DNA of 64,000 nucleotides from Bradyrhizobium sp. CCBAU 53351 (GCF_015291745.1 NZ_CP030059.1:4057501-4121500); one strand, 5' to 3'. Counted from the first letter of the stretch, positions 17,576-26,697 are shown. A program made the numbers and translations. The notes: generated from the letters alone by a model not told the origin.

Positions 17576-19194
17576 CTCCGCAACCCCGGCGCCTCCTGCC
17601 CGGTACGCGCGACGTATTCCGTGTAGCCGCCGCCGAACTGGTGGATGCCCTCCGGCGTCAGCTCCAGCACGCGGTTCGACAGCGTCGCCAGGAAGTGGCG
17701 GTCATGCGAGACGAACAGCATGGTGCCCTCGAAATCCGACAGCGCATTGATCAGCATTTCCTTGGTGGCGAGATCGAGATGGTTGGTCGGCTCGTCCAGC
17801 ACCAGGAAGTTCGGCGGATCGAACAGCATCTTGGCCATCACAAGGCGCGCCTTCTCCCCGCCCGAGAGCACGCGGCAGCGCTTCTCGACGTCGTCGCCGG
17901 AGAAGCCGAAGCAGCCGGCGAGCGCGCGCAATGAGCCCTGCCCCGCGGTCGGAAACTGGTCCTCCAGCGACTGGAACACGGTGCGCTCGCCGTCGAGCAG
18001 GTCCATCGCATGCTGGGCGAAATAGCCCATCTTGACGCTGCCGCCGACCGATACCGTTCCCTCGTCCGGCTCGCTCGCGCCGGCAATGAGCTTGAGCAGC
18101 GTCGACTTGCCGGCGCCGTTGACGCCCATCACGCACCAGCGCTCCCTGCGGCGGATCATGAAATCGAGTCCGTCATAGATCCGCTTGCTGCCATAGCCCT
18201 TGTGAACGTTCTTCAGGGCGACGACGTCTTCTCCCGAGCGCGGGGCCGGCGGAAAATCGAACGCGATGCTCTGGCGGCGCCGCGGCGGCTCGACCCGCTC
18301 GATCTTGTCGAGCTTCTTCACCCGGCTCTGCACCTGCGCGGCGTGCGAGGCGCGCGCCTTGAAGCGCTCGATGAACTTGATCTCCTTGGCGAGCATGGCC
18401 TGCTGGCGCTCGAACTGCGCCTGCTGCTGCTTCTCGTTCTGCGCGCGCTGCTGCTCATAGAACTCGTAGTCGCCGGTGTAGGTCGTCAGCGAGCCGGAAT
18501 CGATCTCGATCACTTTCGAGATCACGCGGTTGATGAACTCGCGGTCGTGCGAGGTCATCAGCAGCGTGCCTTCGAAATCGTGCAGGAATTTTTCAAGCCA
18601 GATCAGGCTTTCGAGATCGAGATGGTTGCTCGGCTCGTCGAGCAGCATGACATCGGGACGCATCAGCAGGATGCGCGCAAGCGCCACGCGCATCTTCCAG
18701 CCGCCCGAGAGCTTGCCGACGTCGCCGTCCATCATCTCCTGGCTGAAGCCGAGGCCCGACAGCGCCTCGCGCGCGCGGCCGTCGAGCGCGTAGCCGTCGA
18801 GCTCCTCGAACGCGTGCTGCACCTCGCCATAGCGCGCGATGATCTCGTCCATCTGATCGGCCTTGTCGGGATCGGCCATCGCGGCCTCGAGCTCGCGGAG
18901 CTCGGCCGCGACCTCGCTGACGGGACCGGCGCCATTCATCACCTCGGCCACGGCGCTGCGCCCGGACATCTCGCCGACATCCTGGCTGAAATAGCCGATG
19001 GTGATGCCGCGATCGGTGGAGACCTGCCCCTCGTCGGGCAGTTCCTCACCGGCGATCATCCGGAACAGGGTGGTTTTTCCAGCGCCGTTCGGGCCAACGA
19101 GGCCGATCTTCTCGCCCTTGTTGAGGGCGGCCGAGGCTTCGATGAACAGGATCTGGTGGCCGGCTTGCTTGCTGACGTTATCGAGGCGGATCAT
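17572..19194 (-). CDS. ABC-F family ATPase (ribosome-associated type)
   Basis: A 540-residue protein with two ABC ATPase domains and no membrane segments, as in ABC-F translation factors. Domain 1 has Walker A GPNGAGKTT, signature LSGGWKMR and LLDEPSNHLD. Domain 2 has GVNGAGKST, LSGGEKAR and LVLDEPTNHLD. Between them is a charged Gln-rich linker (EQQRAQNEKQQQAQFERQQ), the P-site tRNA interaction motif region of ABC-F proteins. It is closest in layout to YbiT/Uup-type housekeeping members rather than to antibiotic-resistance members. The start MIRLDNVSK at 19194 is the usual position for domain 1. Confidence 0.93.
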   Translation of the reverse strand: MIRLDNVSKQAGHQILFIEASAALNKGEKIGLVGPNGAGKTTLFRMIAGEELPDEGQVSTDRGITIGYFSQDVGEMSGRSAVAEVMNGAGPVSEVAAELRELEAAMADPDKADQMDEIIARYGEVQHAFEELDGYALDGRAREALSGLGFSQEMMDGDVGKLSGGWKMRVALARILLMRPDVMLLDEPSNHLDLESLIWLEKFLHDFEGTLLMTSHDREFINRVISKVIEIDSGSLTTYTGDYEFYEQQRAQNEKQQQAQFERQQAMLAKEIKFIERFKARASHAAQVQSRVKKLDKIERVEPPRRRQSIAFDFPPAPRSGEDVVALKNVHKGYGSKRIYDGLDFMIRRRERWCVMGVNGAGKSTLLKLIAGASEPDEGTVSVGGSVKMGYFAQHAMDLLDGERTVFQSLEDQFPTAGQGSLRALAGCFGFSGDDVEKRCRVLSGGEKARLVMAKMLFDPPNFLVLDEPTNHLDLATKEMLINALSDFEGTMLFVSHDRHFLATLSNRVLELTPEGIHQFGGGYTEYVARTGQEAPGLRS

Positions 19195-19425
19195 GGGGTC
19201 TTTTTGGGGGGATTTTTGCGTTGCAGCGTCATAGGCCATGCCGGCGCTGAGGGGAAGCCCGGCGGGGTACGGATTTCTCACCGCCAGACATGCCGGCCCC
19301 CTGCAATTGGCTCCCTCCGGTCTGATCCGTTGGCTGCAGCACGCTGCCCGCGCCGCGCCCGAAGCGCCTCCAAGGGCATAGCGTCCACTCGGTCGAGCAC
19401 GTTCGGCGCAGAGAGAAGATGATTG

Positions 19426-20082
19426 TCAGCCGAAATCGGCGATGCGGACATCGAGCGTAAACACGGTTTGATAGACTTCCGGTTCGCTCGCCCCGCCGAG
19501 GACATCCGGGATGGTCGTGCGGGCCCGCTGCAGGGCGATTTGCAACGAGGTCAAGTCGAGTGCCTCGATCAACAGCAGGCCTGAGAAGAAACCCTCAGTC
19601 TTGCGCATGCCCTTTTCAGTCGTCGGTACCGATGTCCGGGCCTCGTCGGTTGCACCGATCTGTACGGCGGCGACCCCGTCGCATGCGACGAGCGCCTCGG
19701 CCAGTTCTTGCGGGCTCGCGGGCAACTTCTCGATCCGCAACGCCGCGATCGTGGCCCCCTCCCCGCGCCCGGCCCGCGCCACCATGGTGCCCCCGCCCCG
19801 CATGAAGTTACCGAGCTTTGGCATGATGCGCCGAGACCACGGCGTCGGGGCGTTGAGACGCGCGAGATAGGCCTCCCCATCGAGGACCTCGGGTGCCTCA
19901 AGCTCATACAGGATGAAGAAGCGGTTGATATCGTCGCGTGCTGCGCGGAAGACCCGTGACGCCAGAAAGCCTCTGGTCGTGACGCGTTCGGTTGTATGCT
20001 CGCGGGTCAGCCAGTGTCGGTAATCAGTCAGATCCTGCGCCTCGACGTCGCTCCAAATCGCAAGAAAACCTGCTCCGAGCAT
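19426..20082 (-). CDS. Uncharacterised protein of the AroQ-like/TRAP cluster
   Basis: A 218-residue soluble protein. The N-terminal segment YRHWLTREHTTERVTTRGF followed by RFFILYELEAPEVL resembles a dimeric alpha+beta barrel (EthD/Dabb-like) half. The C-terminal half (TEGFFSGLLLIEALDLTSL) may be a second copy, so a two-domain ferredoxin-like fold is possible. The family is not recognised with certainty. GAGGAGA lies before the ATG at 20082. It starts 10 bases after the AroQ-like stop and is the last gene of the DctPQM arm, so a role in degrading the imported compound is inferred. Confidence 0.8.
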   Translation of the reverse strand: MLGAGFLAIWSDVEAQDLTDYRHWLTREHTTERVTTRGFLASRVFRAARDDINRFFILYELEAPEVLDGEAYLARLNAPTPWSRRIMPKLGNFMRGGGTMVARAGRGEGATIAALRIEKLPASPQELAEALVACDGVAAVQIGATDEARTSVPTTEKGMRKTEGFFSGLLLIEALDLTSLQIALQRARTTIPDVLGGASEPEVYQTVFTLDVRIADFG

Positions 20083-20092
20083 TCCACTCTCC

Positions 20093-20587
20093 TCAAGCCT
20101 TGCCGGCAGCTGCAAGCCCGCGCAGCGCCGACGGAATCGTTTCGGGCAATTGTCCGAGCCGCTGAACAGCCGCGAGGATCGCGACGAGATAGCCGTGCGG
20201 ACCCAAGCCGCAAATGACCGCCGTGCAAGCGCTGGAGGTGATGGAGTGACGATGAAGCTCATCTCGCGCGTGGATATTCGATATGTGCAGCTCGATCTTC
20301 ACGCCTTCGAAGATCTTGAGCGCATCGATCAGCGCGATCGACGTGAACGAATAGGCCGCCGGGTTGATGATGATCGCGTCCGCCTTGCCATGGGCTGACT
20401 GGATCAGGTTGACGAGCTCGCCCTCCATGTTGGACTGATGGAAAGAGATGGAGACGCCGAGTTGGGCGGCCAGCATCTGGCAGCTGTCCTCGATCTCCTT
20501 CAGCGTCGTCCGGCCGTAGATGTGCGGCTCTCTGATGCCGAGAAAGTTGAGGTTGGGTCCGTTGAGGATCATGATTTTGGCGGCCAT
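20093..20587 (-). CDS. aroQ: Type II 3-dehydroquinate dehydratase-like enzyme (altered active site)
   Basis: A 164-residue homologue of type II dehydroquinases, aligning without gaps to the well-studied mycobacterial enzyme as I recall its numbering. Conserved positions are Arg19, the catalytic Tyr24 (REPHIYG), Asn75, Asp88, Glu99, His101, Ile102, Ser103 and Arg108. Two residues that normally contact the substrate differ: position 81 is Phe instead of His (NPAAYSFTS) and position 112 is His instead of Arg (HARDELHRHS). Gly77-Gly78 are Ala-Ala. Location in a TRAP operon points to catabolism rather than shikimate biosynthesis. The true substrate may differ from 3-dehydroquinate. Confidence 0.85.
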   Translation of the reverse strand: MAAKIMILNGPNLNFLGIREPHIYGRTTLKEIEDSCQMLAAQLGVSISFHQSNMEGELVNLIQSAHGKADAIIINPAAYSFTSIALIDALKIFEGVKIELHISNIHARDELHRHSITSSACTAVICGLGPHGYLVAILAAVQRLGQLPETIPSALRGLAAAGKA

Positions 20588-20620
20588 CTTCGCTCCTCGT
20601 ATCCTTTGCCGACGCGGCGA

Positions 20621-21901
20621 CTAACCGCCGAACCATTTAGCCGGAATCGTCACCAGTCCCGGGAAGAGTATCATCGCGAAAAGAACGATCAGCTGCGCGA
20701 TCATGAAGGGCCAAACGCCCTTGACGATGTCCTCCATGCTGATCCTGGAGACGCCGCAGACGACGTTCAGCACGATGCCGACCGGGGGCGTGATCAGGCC
20801 GATGGAATTATTGATGATGAACAGCACGCCGAAATAGACCGGATCGATATGTGCCGCTTTGACGATCGGCATCAGGATCGGCGTCAGGATCAGGATTGTC
20901 GGCGTCATGTCGAGCGCCGTTCCAACGATCACGACAACGACCATGATCGCGAGCATCAGGATCGTATTGTTTCCCATGAACGGTTTCAGGAGATCGACGA
21001 CCTGGCCGGAGATCTCGGACACCGTGATCAGCCAGGACGAGACCAGCGCCGCGGCGACGAGAAACATGACAACGCTGGTCGTCACCGCGGACGAGACCAG
21101 AACGGCATAGACTTCGGACCATTTCAACTCGCGGTAAACGCAAGTCGCCACGAACAGCGAATAGACGGCGACGACAACGCCGGCCTCGGTCGGCGTGAAG
21201 ATGCCAAAGCGCAGGCCCACGATGATGATCCCTGGCAGCATCAGCGCCCAGAAGCCGTCGATCACTGCAAACAAAACGGTGCGCAGCGTAGCGCGCGGCG
21301 GCGGTTTCAGATCTTCCTTGTGCACCACCCAGTACCAGGCAACGCAGAGGCCTAACCCCAGCAGCAGACCGGGAACGATGCCGGCAAGAAACAGCTTCGA
21401 GATCGACACGTTGGCCGCGACGCCGAAGATCACGAAACCGATGCTGGGCGGGATCACCGGGCCGATGACCCCGCCGGCGGCCACCAGGCCGGCCGCATAG
21501 GTCTTCTTGTGACCCGCCGCCACCATCATCGGCACCAGCAATGCCGCAAGCGCGGCCGCATCGGCAGCCGCGGATCCCGACAGCGATGACAGGATGCATG
21601 CAGCCAGAATCGTGACATAGCCCAGGCCGCCGCGGAAATGCCCGACCGCGACGAGCGCGACATTGACGATACGCTTGGCCAGGCCTCCCTTGTTCATGAT
21701 CTCGCCGGCGAGCATGAAGAAGGGAATGGCCATCAGCGGAAAGCTGTCGGCGCCGTTGATGACATTCTGCGCCACGATCTGGGAATCGAACATGTCGATC
21801 GTGCTCATCAGGGCGACGCCGCAGATGAGAAGCGCGAAGGCGATCGGCATTCCAAGCGCCATCGCGCCAAGCAGCGAGAACGTGAAGACCGCGATTGTCA
21901 T
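20621..21901 (-). CDS. dctM: TRAP transporter large membrane subunit DctM
   Basis: A 426-residue, highly hydrophobic protein with about 12 predicted membrane helices, the full usual DctM length. Hallmarks are the ESFPLMAIPFFMLAGEIMNKGG-like segment (as DSFPLMAIPFFMLAGE), SGSAAADAAALAALLVPMM and VIPPSIGFVIFG. It translocates the ligand delivered by DctP, driven by a sodium or proton gradient. It lies 49 bases after the DctQ gene and 33 bases before the AroQ-like gene, so it is mid-operon. Confidence 0.93.
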   Translation of the reverse strand: MTIAVFTFSLLGAMALGMPIAFALLICGVALMSTIDMFDSQIVAQNVINGADSFPLMAIPFFMLAGEIMNKGGLAKRIVNVALVAVGHFRGGLGYVTILAACILSSLSGSAAADAAALAALLVPMMVAAGHKKTYAAGLVAAGGVIGPVIPPSIGFVIFGVAANVSISKLFLAGIVPGLLLGLGLCVAWYWVVHKEDLKPPPRATLRTVLFAVIDGFWALMLPGIIIVGLRFGIFTPTEAGVVVAVYSLFVATCVYRELKWSEVYAVLVSSAVTTSVVMFLVAAALVSSWLITVSEISGQVVDLLKPFMGNNTILMLAIMVVVVIVGTALDMTPTILILTPILMPIVKAAHIDPVYFGVLFIINNSIGLITPPVGIVLNVVCGVSRISMEDIVKGVWPFMIAQLIVLFAMILFPGLVTIPAKWFGG

Positions 21902-21950
21902 GGCGTTATCCGGGTGACGCGAGGGGGCGGCGCGGCGACAGCAGAGGACA

Positions 21951-22460
21951 TCACTGCTCCTCCGATTCCCTGACGGCCACCATCTCCTCCTCGCTCGCCT
22001 GCCCGCTGACCACCCGATACAGATCGTAGAGAAGGATGACTGCGGTCGACACGCCGAAGATCACACCGACGGCGTAGAAGATCGCCATTGAAAGACCGGT
22101 GGCCGGCGCGCGGTCTTCCAGGTTGATGACAGTCTGGCGCCAGCTTCCCGACAGCAACAGCCAGTCGGCAAACAGCATCAGGCAGTAGTTGAGGACGAAG
22201 CAGATGCGCTTGCCGGAAGCCGGCAGCATCCGGACCAGAGTATCGACCCCGAGATGGGCGTGTTCGCGCATCGCGACGATGGCGCCGAGGAAGGTCAGCC
22301 AGACCAGGAGCCAGCGTGACAGCTCCTCGGAAATCGTGATGCCGGAGTTGAAACCGTAACGCAGCACGACGTTGCCGAACACAAGCACCACCATGACTGC
22401 GAGGCACGCGGCAATGACGGCCTTGAGAAACGTGCAATAGAGATCGAGGGCTCGCGCCAT
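21951..22460 (-). CDS. dctQ: TRAP transporter small membrane subunit DctQ
   Basis: A 169-residue protein with four predicted membrane helices, the DctQ topology. Family features are NVVLRYGFNSGITISEELSR and the conserved Trp-rich RWLLVWLTFLGAIVAMREHAH. It pairs with DctM and DctP of the same operon. The start at 22460 (MARALDLYCTF) has only a weak ribosome-binding site and lies 73 bases downstream of the DctP stop. Confidence 0.9.
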   Translation of the reverse strand: MARALDLYCTFLKAVIAACLAVMVVLVFGNVVLRYGFNSGITISEELSRWLLVWLTFLGAIVAMREHAHLGVDTLVRMLPASGKRICFVLNYCLMLFADWLLLSGSWRQTVINLEDRAPATGLSMAIFYAVGVIFGVSTAVILLYDLYRVVSGQASEEEMVAVRESEEQ

Positions 22461-22533
22461 GCGTGACGTCCGGACAAGTGAGGGATGAGCCGGCCCATGA
22501 CCGGCTCAGCCACTCGCGTGGTTGAGAGGTCGG

Positions 22534-23553
22534 TTACTTCACGTCCTTGCGGATGCGCTCGACCTCGTCGTTGAACAGCTTCACCGTTTCGGAGCGAAGA
22601 TTGGCGGAAATCTTCTCCACCACCGGCTGCACCGTCTTGCGCATGCGTTCGGTCTCCTCGGGGGCGATCGCGTTGTACTGCATGCCCTTGGCCTGCAATT
22701 CGGCTAGAGCCTTTTCGGTCTGAAGACGCGTCTGTTCCTTCTGATAACCGCGACTTTCTGCGTAGGCCTCGCGCATCAGGCGCTGCTCGGTCGGCGACAG
22801 CTTGTCCCAGAACGCCTTGCTCACCAGGATGATGTTGAGGGTGAAGGTGTGGTTGGTGGCGGAAACGTATTTCTGCACTTCGTAGAATTTGTTGGAGAGA
22901 ATGACCGTATAGGGATTCTCCTGTCCGTCGACGGTGCGGGTCTCCAGCGCCGAATAGAGCTCGCCGAACGCCATCGGGACCGGGTTGGCCTTGAAGGCGC
23001 TGAAGCTTTCGAGATAGACCGGATTCGGGATGACGCGGAGCTTGAGACCGGCGAAGTCCTCGACCTTGGTGATCGGTCGGGTGCTGTTGGTGACGTTGCG
23101 GAAGCCCAGGCCCCAATAGCCGAGACCGACAAGTCCCTTCGCCGGCAGCGTATCGAGCATCGCATTGCCGAACTTGCCGGTCGCGAGCGCGTCGGCCTGT
23201 TCGATCGTGTTGAACAGGAACGGGAAGTCGATCAGACCGAATTCCGGGACGACGGTCGCGAGCGAGGTCGTCGAGGCCGATAACATCTCCTGCGTGCCGC
23301 CGCGCAGCGCCGATTGCTGCTGCAGTTCGTTGCCCAGTTGCGAGGCCGCGAACTCGCGGACCTTCATCTTGCCTCCGCTCTTGGCCGCCAGGATCTCGCC
23401 GAACTTCTGCACGCCGAAGCTGACGGGATGATCGGTGTTGTTCAGGTGGCCCCACCTGATCGTCCGCTCCTGGATGTCGTCGGCGGCGGATGCGCCGACT
23501 GTCAGCGCCACGCAGATCGCAGCCGTAGACAGTGCTCGTGCCAACAAGCTCAT
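22534..23553 (-). CDS. dctP: TRAP transporter solute-binding protein DctP
   Basis: A 339-residue periplasmic binding protein with a Sec signal peptide (residues 1-23, ending GASAADD). The DctP pattern is clear: HPVSFGVQKFGEIL, SLATVVPEFGLIDFPFLF, the substrate-carboxylate Arg in AGLKLRVIPNP, and ENPYTVILSNKFYEVQKYVS. Ligands of this family are usually carboxylates, and the neighbours suggest a sugar-acid or cyclic polyol acid. AGGGAGGACACG precedes the ATG at 23553. It is the first gene of the minus-strand operon, divergent from the GntR regulator. Confidence 0.93.
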   Translation of the reverse strand: MSLLARALSTAAICVALTVGASAADDIQERTIRWGHLNNTDHPVSFGVQKFGEILAAKSGGKMKVREFAASQLGNELQQQSALRGGTQEMLSASTTSLATVVPEFGLIDFPFLFNTIEQADALATGKFGNAMLDTLPAKGLVGLGYWGLGFRNVTNSTRPITKVEDFAGLKLRVIPNPVYLESFSAFKANPVPMAFGELYSALETRTVDGQENPYTVILSNKFYEVQKYVSATNHTFTLNIILVSKAFWDKLSPTEQRLMREAYAESRGYQKEQTRLQTEKALAELQAKGMQYNAIAPEETERMRKTVQPVVEKISANLRSETVKLFNDEVERIRKDVK

Positions 23554-23632
23554 CGTGTCCTCCCTGTTCACAGGGGCACGAACCACGGCTTAAGCCACTA
23601 TTTTCCGTACCCTCAGCTTATTTACACATCAT

Positions 23633-23683
23633 ACATATATTTCTATGTCAAACGGCAAAATGAATAACCTATGATATTTTGCC
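23633..23683. promoter_or_regulatory. Candidate operator region between dctP and gntR genes
   Basis: Two inverted repeats lie in the AT-rich divergent intergenic region. ACATA-N6-TATGT occupies 23633-23648, and GGCAAAAT-N14-ATTTTGCC occupies 23654-23683. The second could bind a dimeric GntR/FCD repressor, and both arms of the cluster could be controlled from here. The assignment is inferred from symmetry and position. Confidence 0.5.
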
Positions 23684-23782
23684 ATTCATCGGATTCTATC
23701 CATCTGCTATATTGCTGGCAACGTTGATGGTTCGGCCGATCCCTGGGGCGGCCGATGATCCGGACAAGCGGGACCAAAGCCT

Positions 23783-24442
23783 ATGACCACACTCGAGGAA
23801 CGGCCCATGTCGGCGGGCGACAGCGGCTATCAGCGCATTCGGTCCGACATTATTTTCGGAGTCCTCACGCCATCCGGGCGTCTCAGGCTTGATGCGATGA
23901 AAGAAGATTACGGCTTCAGCATCTCGACCCTGCGAGAGATCCTCAATCGGCTCACGTCCGAAGGTTTTGTGGTCGCTGAAGGCCAGCGTGGGTTCGAGGT
24001 GGCCCCTATTTCGATCCAGAACCTGCGCGAACTCGCCGATCTGCGCATCCTTCTGGAGCACCATGCCATGGCCGAGTCGTTCCGGACTGGCGACGTCGAG
24101 TGGGAGGGCCGCGTGGTTTCGGCTCATCACAAGCTGGCGGCTACCGAACGCGCCATCCTCAAGGAAGGCGACGACCCAGAGCTACGCAAGCGGTACGACG
24201 GCGAGTTCCACCAGGCTCTGATCTCGAGCTGCGGATCCCGCGAGCTCATGCACACCCATTCGATCGTGTTCGACAAATACTTCCGCTACGCGCTGCGCTA
24301 TCGGGGGGCGGAGACGATCAACCAGCACAAAGCGCTCCTGGAGTGCGCGCTGAAGCGCGACATCAAGAACGCCAGGGCCGTCCTCAGCGACCATATCAAC
24401 GGCTGCGTCGCGCATGCGGTGTCCTCCTGGAAGGACGCCTGA
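23783..24442 (+). CDS. GntR family regulator with FCD domain
   Basis: A 219-residue regulator. The N-terminal winged helix-turn-helix (about residues 14-75) includes MKEDYGFSISTLREILNRL and a wing ending GFEVAPIS. The C-terminal FCD domain (about 80-205) has metal-ligand-type His and Asp residues (LADLRILLEHHAM, YDGEFHQALISSC). FadR/VanR-type regulators are usually released by a carboxylate ligand. It begins 230 bases from divergent dctP and heads an arm with the M24 and SMP-30 genes, so it is the probable cluster regulator. Confidence 0.9.
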   Translation: MTTLEERPMSAGDSGYQRIRSDIIFGVLTPSGRLRLDAMKEDYGFSISTLREILNRLTSEGFVVAEGQRGFEVAPISIQNLRELADLRILLEHHAMAESFRTGDVEWEGRVVSAHHKLAATERAILKEGDDPELRKRYDGEFHQALISSCGSRELMHTHSIVFDKYFRYALRYRGAETINQHKALLECALKRDIKNARAVLSDHINGCVAHAVSSWKDA

Positions 24443-24491
24443 CAACCCTCGCCTGCCGCAAGATCAAGTCGTCGGCGCACAAGAATGATCA

Positions 24492-25658
24492 ATGCACGCC
24501 CATATCCCTTTCTCCACGGACAGGCTTGACGGCTTGCTCGATGCCTCCGGCATCGACGTCCTGATCGTCACCTCGAAACACAACATCCAGTACCTTCTCG
24601 GTGGGTACTATCACTTCCAATTCGACTACATGGAAGCGATCGGGATCAGCCGCTACCTGCCGATCCTGGTCTATGTGAAGGGCGCGCCGGACAAGGCGGC
24701 ATATGTCGCCGGCCGGAACGAGCGGGACAGCGTCCAGAACAGGATCGGCGCGGGATACTGGATGCCGCCGGTCGTTTTTGGCTCGTCAACTACGGTCGAG
24801 GCGATGACGCTTGCGCTCGAGCATGTGAAGGCCGTCGCGACCTCGTTCCGTCTCGGCATCGAGATGTCGTTCTTGCCGGTTGACGCGGCAGACGTGTTAC
24901 GCCGAGAGCTTCCTGACGCCCGGATCGTCGAGGCCATGCGCCCGCTCGAGAAGCTGCGGTCGATCAAGAGTGCGGCCGAGCTGGACATCCTCCGGGAGGC
25001 GTCCGAGCGCGTGGTCGCCTCGATGATGGACGCAGTCAGCCGTACCCGTGTCGGCCAGAGCAAGCGCGAGATCATCGATCATCTGCGCCGGGCCGAATTG
25101 TCGCGCGACATGATCTTCGAATATGCCCTGGTGACCGTCGGAACGAGCCTCAACCGGGCGCCCTCCGAGCAACGTCTGGCACCCGGCGAGATCGTTTCGC
25201 TGGATTCGGGCGGAAACTACCGTGGCTATATCGGTGATCTCTGCCGGATGGCCGTGCACGGCGCGCCCGACGGCGAACTCGTCGATCTGCTCGGGGAAAT
25301 CGAGGGGATCCAGCAGGCAGCCCGCGTCCCGATACGGGCGGGTCTGACCGGACGCGAGATCTTCAACGCCGCGAATGAAGCGCTCGCGCGATCTCCTCAC
25401 GGCAGCCAGATGCACTTCGTCGCTCATGGCACCGGCATCGTCAACCACGAAGCGCCGCGCCTGACAGCAAGCGGGCCAATCCCTTATCCCGCCGACGACG
25501 CCGATGCGCCGCTCAAGGCCGGCATGGTCGTCTCAATCGAAACGACGCTGCCCCACGCGCGCGGTTTCATCAAGCTCGAGGACACAATTGCCGTCACGGC
25601 GAGCGGATATCAGGCCTTTGGTGACAGCGGACGCGGCTGGAATCCAATTTCGTCATGA
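24492..25658 (+). CDS. M24 family metallohydrolase (Xaa-Pro peptidase/creatinase type)
   Basis: A 388-residue pita-bread-fold enzyme with a creatinase-like N-terminal domain (about 1-150) and an M24 domain (about 160-385). The five metal ligands are all visible: Asp in SLDSGG, Asp in YIGDLCR, His in VAHGTGIVNHEAP, Glu in VSIETTLP and Glu in IKLEDT. The family covers proline peptidases and creatinase-like C-N hydrolases. In a small-molecule catabolic cluster the latter type is attractive but unproven. The stop overlaps the SMP-30 gene start (ATGA), showing translational coupling. Confidence 0.9.
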   Translation: MHAHIPFSTDRLDGLLDASGIDVLIVTSKHNIQYLLGGYYHFQFDYMEAIGISRYLPILVYVKGAPDKAAYVAGRNERDSVQNRIGAGYWMPPVVFGSSTTVEAMTLALEHVKAVATSFRLGIEMSFLPVDAADVLRRELPDARIVEAMRPLEKLRSIKSAAELDILREASERVVASMMDAVSRTRVGQSKREIIDHLRRAELSRDMIFEYALVTVGTSLNRAPSEQRLAPGEIVSLDSGGNYRGYIGDLCRMAVHGAPDGELVDLLGEIEGIQQAARVPIRAGLTGREIFNAANEALARSPHGSQMHFVAHGTGIVNHEAPRLTASGPIPYPADDADAPLKAGMVVSIETTLPHARGFIKLEDTIAVTASGYQAFGDSGRGWNPISS

Positions 25659-26548
25659 GCATCAATCCGATCTCCTCCACCAAGGTCGAGACCGCGGTCG
25701 CTGCTGCTGATATTCTCGGCGAGACGCCATTGTGGTGCGATCGGACCCGCAAGCTGTGGTGGATCGATATCGACGGCAGGCTGCATCAATCCTTCGATCC
25801 AGCGACGGGCGCGCACCAAGTAACCTCCTACGATTGCCGGTTCCTTGGCAGTCAAGCCATGACAGCAGACGGCTCGCATTTGCTCGCGCAGGATTTGAGC
25901 CTCCACCGCTTGGGCGATACCGCGGGACGGGTCATTGAAGTCGAAAGTGGTCTGGACAATCGTCTCAACGACGGCCGCGTGGATGCGCGCGGGCGCCTAT
26001 GGATCGGCACCATGGATAACGAATTGCATCGTCCGCAGGGCTCGCTCTACCGGGTGACCGGAGGCGGTGAGGTGACACGCATGTTCGGCGACGTCATCGT
26101 GACCAATGGGATCGCATTCTCGCCGGACAACCGCACGCTCTATTTCACGGACACACGGCGGTACCGCACTTGGCAGTTCGATTTCGATCTCGACGATGGC
26201 ACGATCCGCAATCGGCGCCTGTTTGCCGACTATGTGGCGACGAAGGAGCGACCTGACGGCGCGTGCGTTGACGTCGCAGGAGGGCTCTGGACGGCCTTTT
26301 TCTCGGGTGGCCGCCTGGTGCGCTATCGGCCGGACGGACAGATCGATACCGTCGTGCCCTTGCCCGTGACCAATCCCACGTGCCTGTGCTTTGGCGGCAG
26401 CGATCTCAAAACGCTATACGTCACGACGGCCCGGAAATTTCTGAATCCGCGGCAGTTGCGAGATGAGCCTCAAGCCGGCCAAATTCTTGCGATCCACGGC
26501 GTCGCGGAAGGCCTCCTTGAACATCGTTTCCTGCGCAGCTCCCCCTAA
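25655..26548 (+). CDS. SMP-30/gluconolactonase/regucalcin-like lactonase
   Basis: A 297-residue six-bladed beta-propeller of the SMP-30 family. The metal-site residues are in the expected places: Glu in LGETPLW, Asn in RLNDGRVDARGRLW and VTNGIAFSPDN, and Asp in KERPDGACVD. Such enzymes open aldonolactones and related lactones. Overlap with the M24 gene and the shared regulator suggest that one step of the pathway makes a lactone. It is cytosolic, with no signal peptide. Confidence 0.9.
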   Translation: MSINPISSTKVETAVAAADILGETPLWCDRTRKLWWIDIDGRLHQSFDPATGAHQVTSYDCRFLGSQAMTADGSHLLAQDLSLHRLGDTAGRVIEVESGLDNRLNDGRVDARGRLWIGTMDNELHRPQGSLYRVTGGGEVTRMFGDVIVTNGIAFSPDNRTLYFTDTRRYRTWQFDFDLDDGTIRNRRLFADYVATKERPDGACVDVAGGLWTAFFSGGRLVRYRPDGQIDTVVPLPVTNPTCLCFGGSDLKTLYVTTARKFLNPRQLRDEPQAGQILAIHGVAEGLLEHRFLRSSP

Positions 26549-26697
26549 ACACTGCATGTCCGCTCATGGCCAGAGCCGACATCCCACTATCACTGTAGCG
26601 TCGCCTCTTGACGGGTGAGCAGACGCAAAGAATTCCCAGCAGCTCACGCCCGCCGCATCAGCTTGCGCGACGGCGGCAGCACGCTCGATGATGATCG

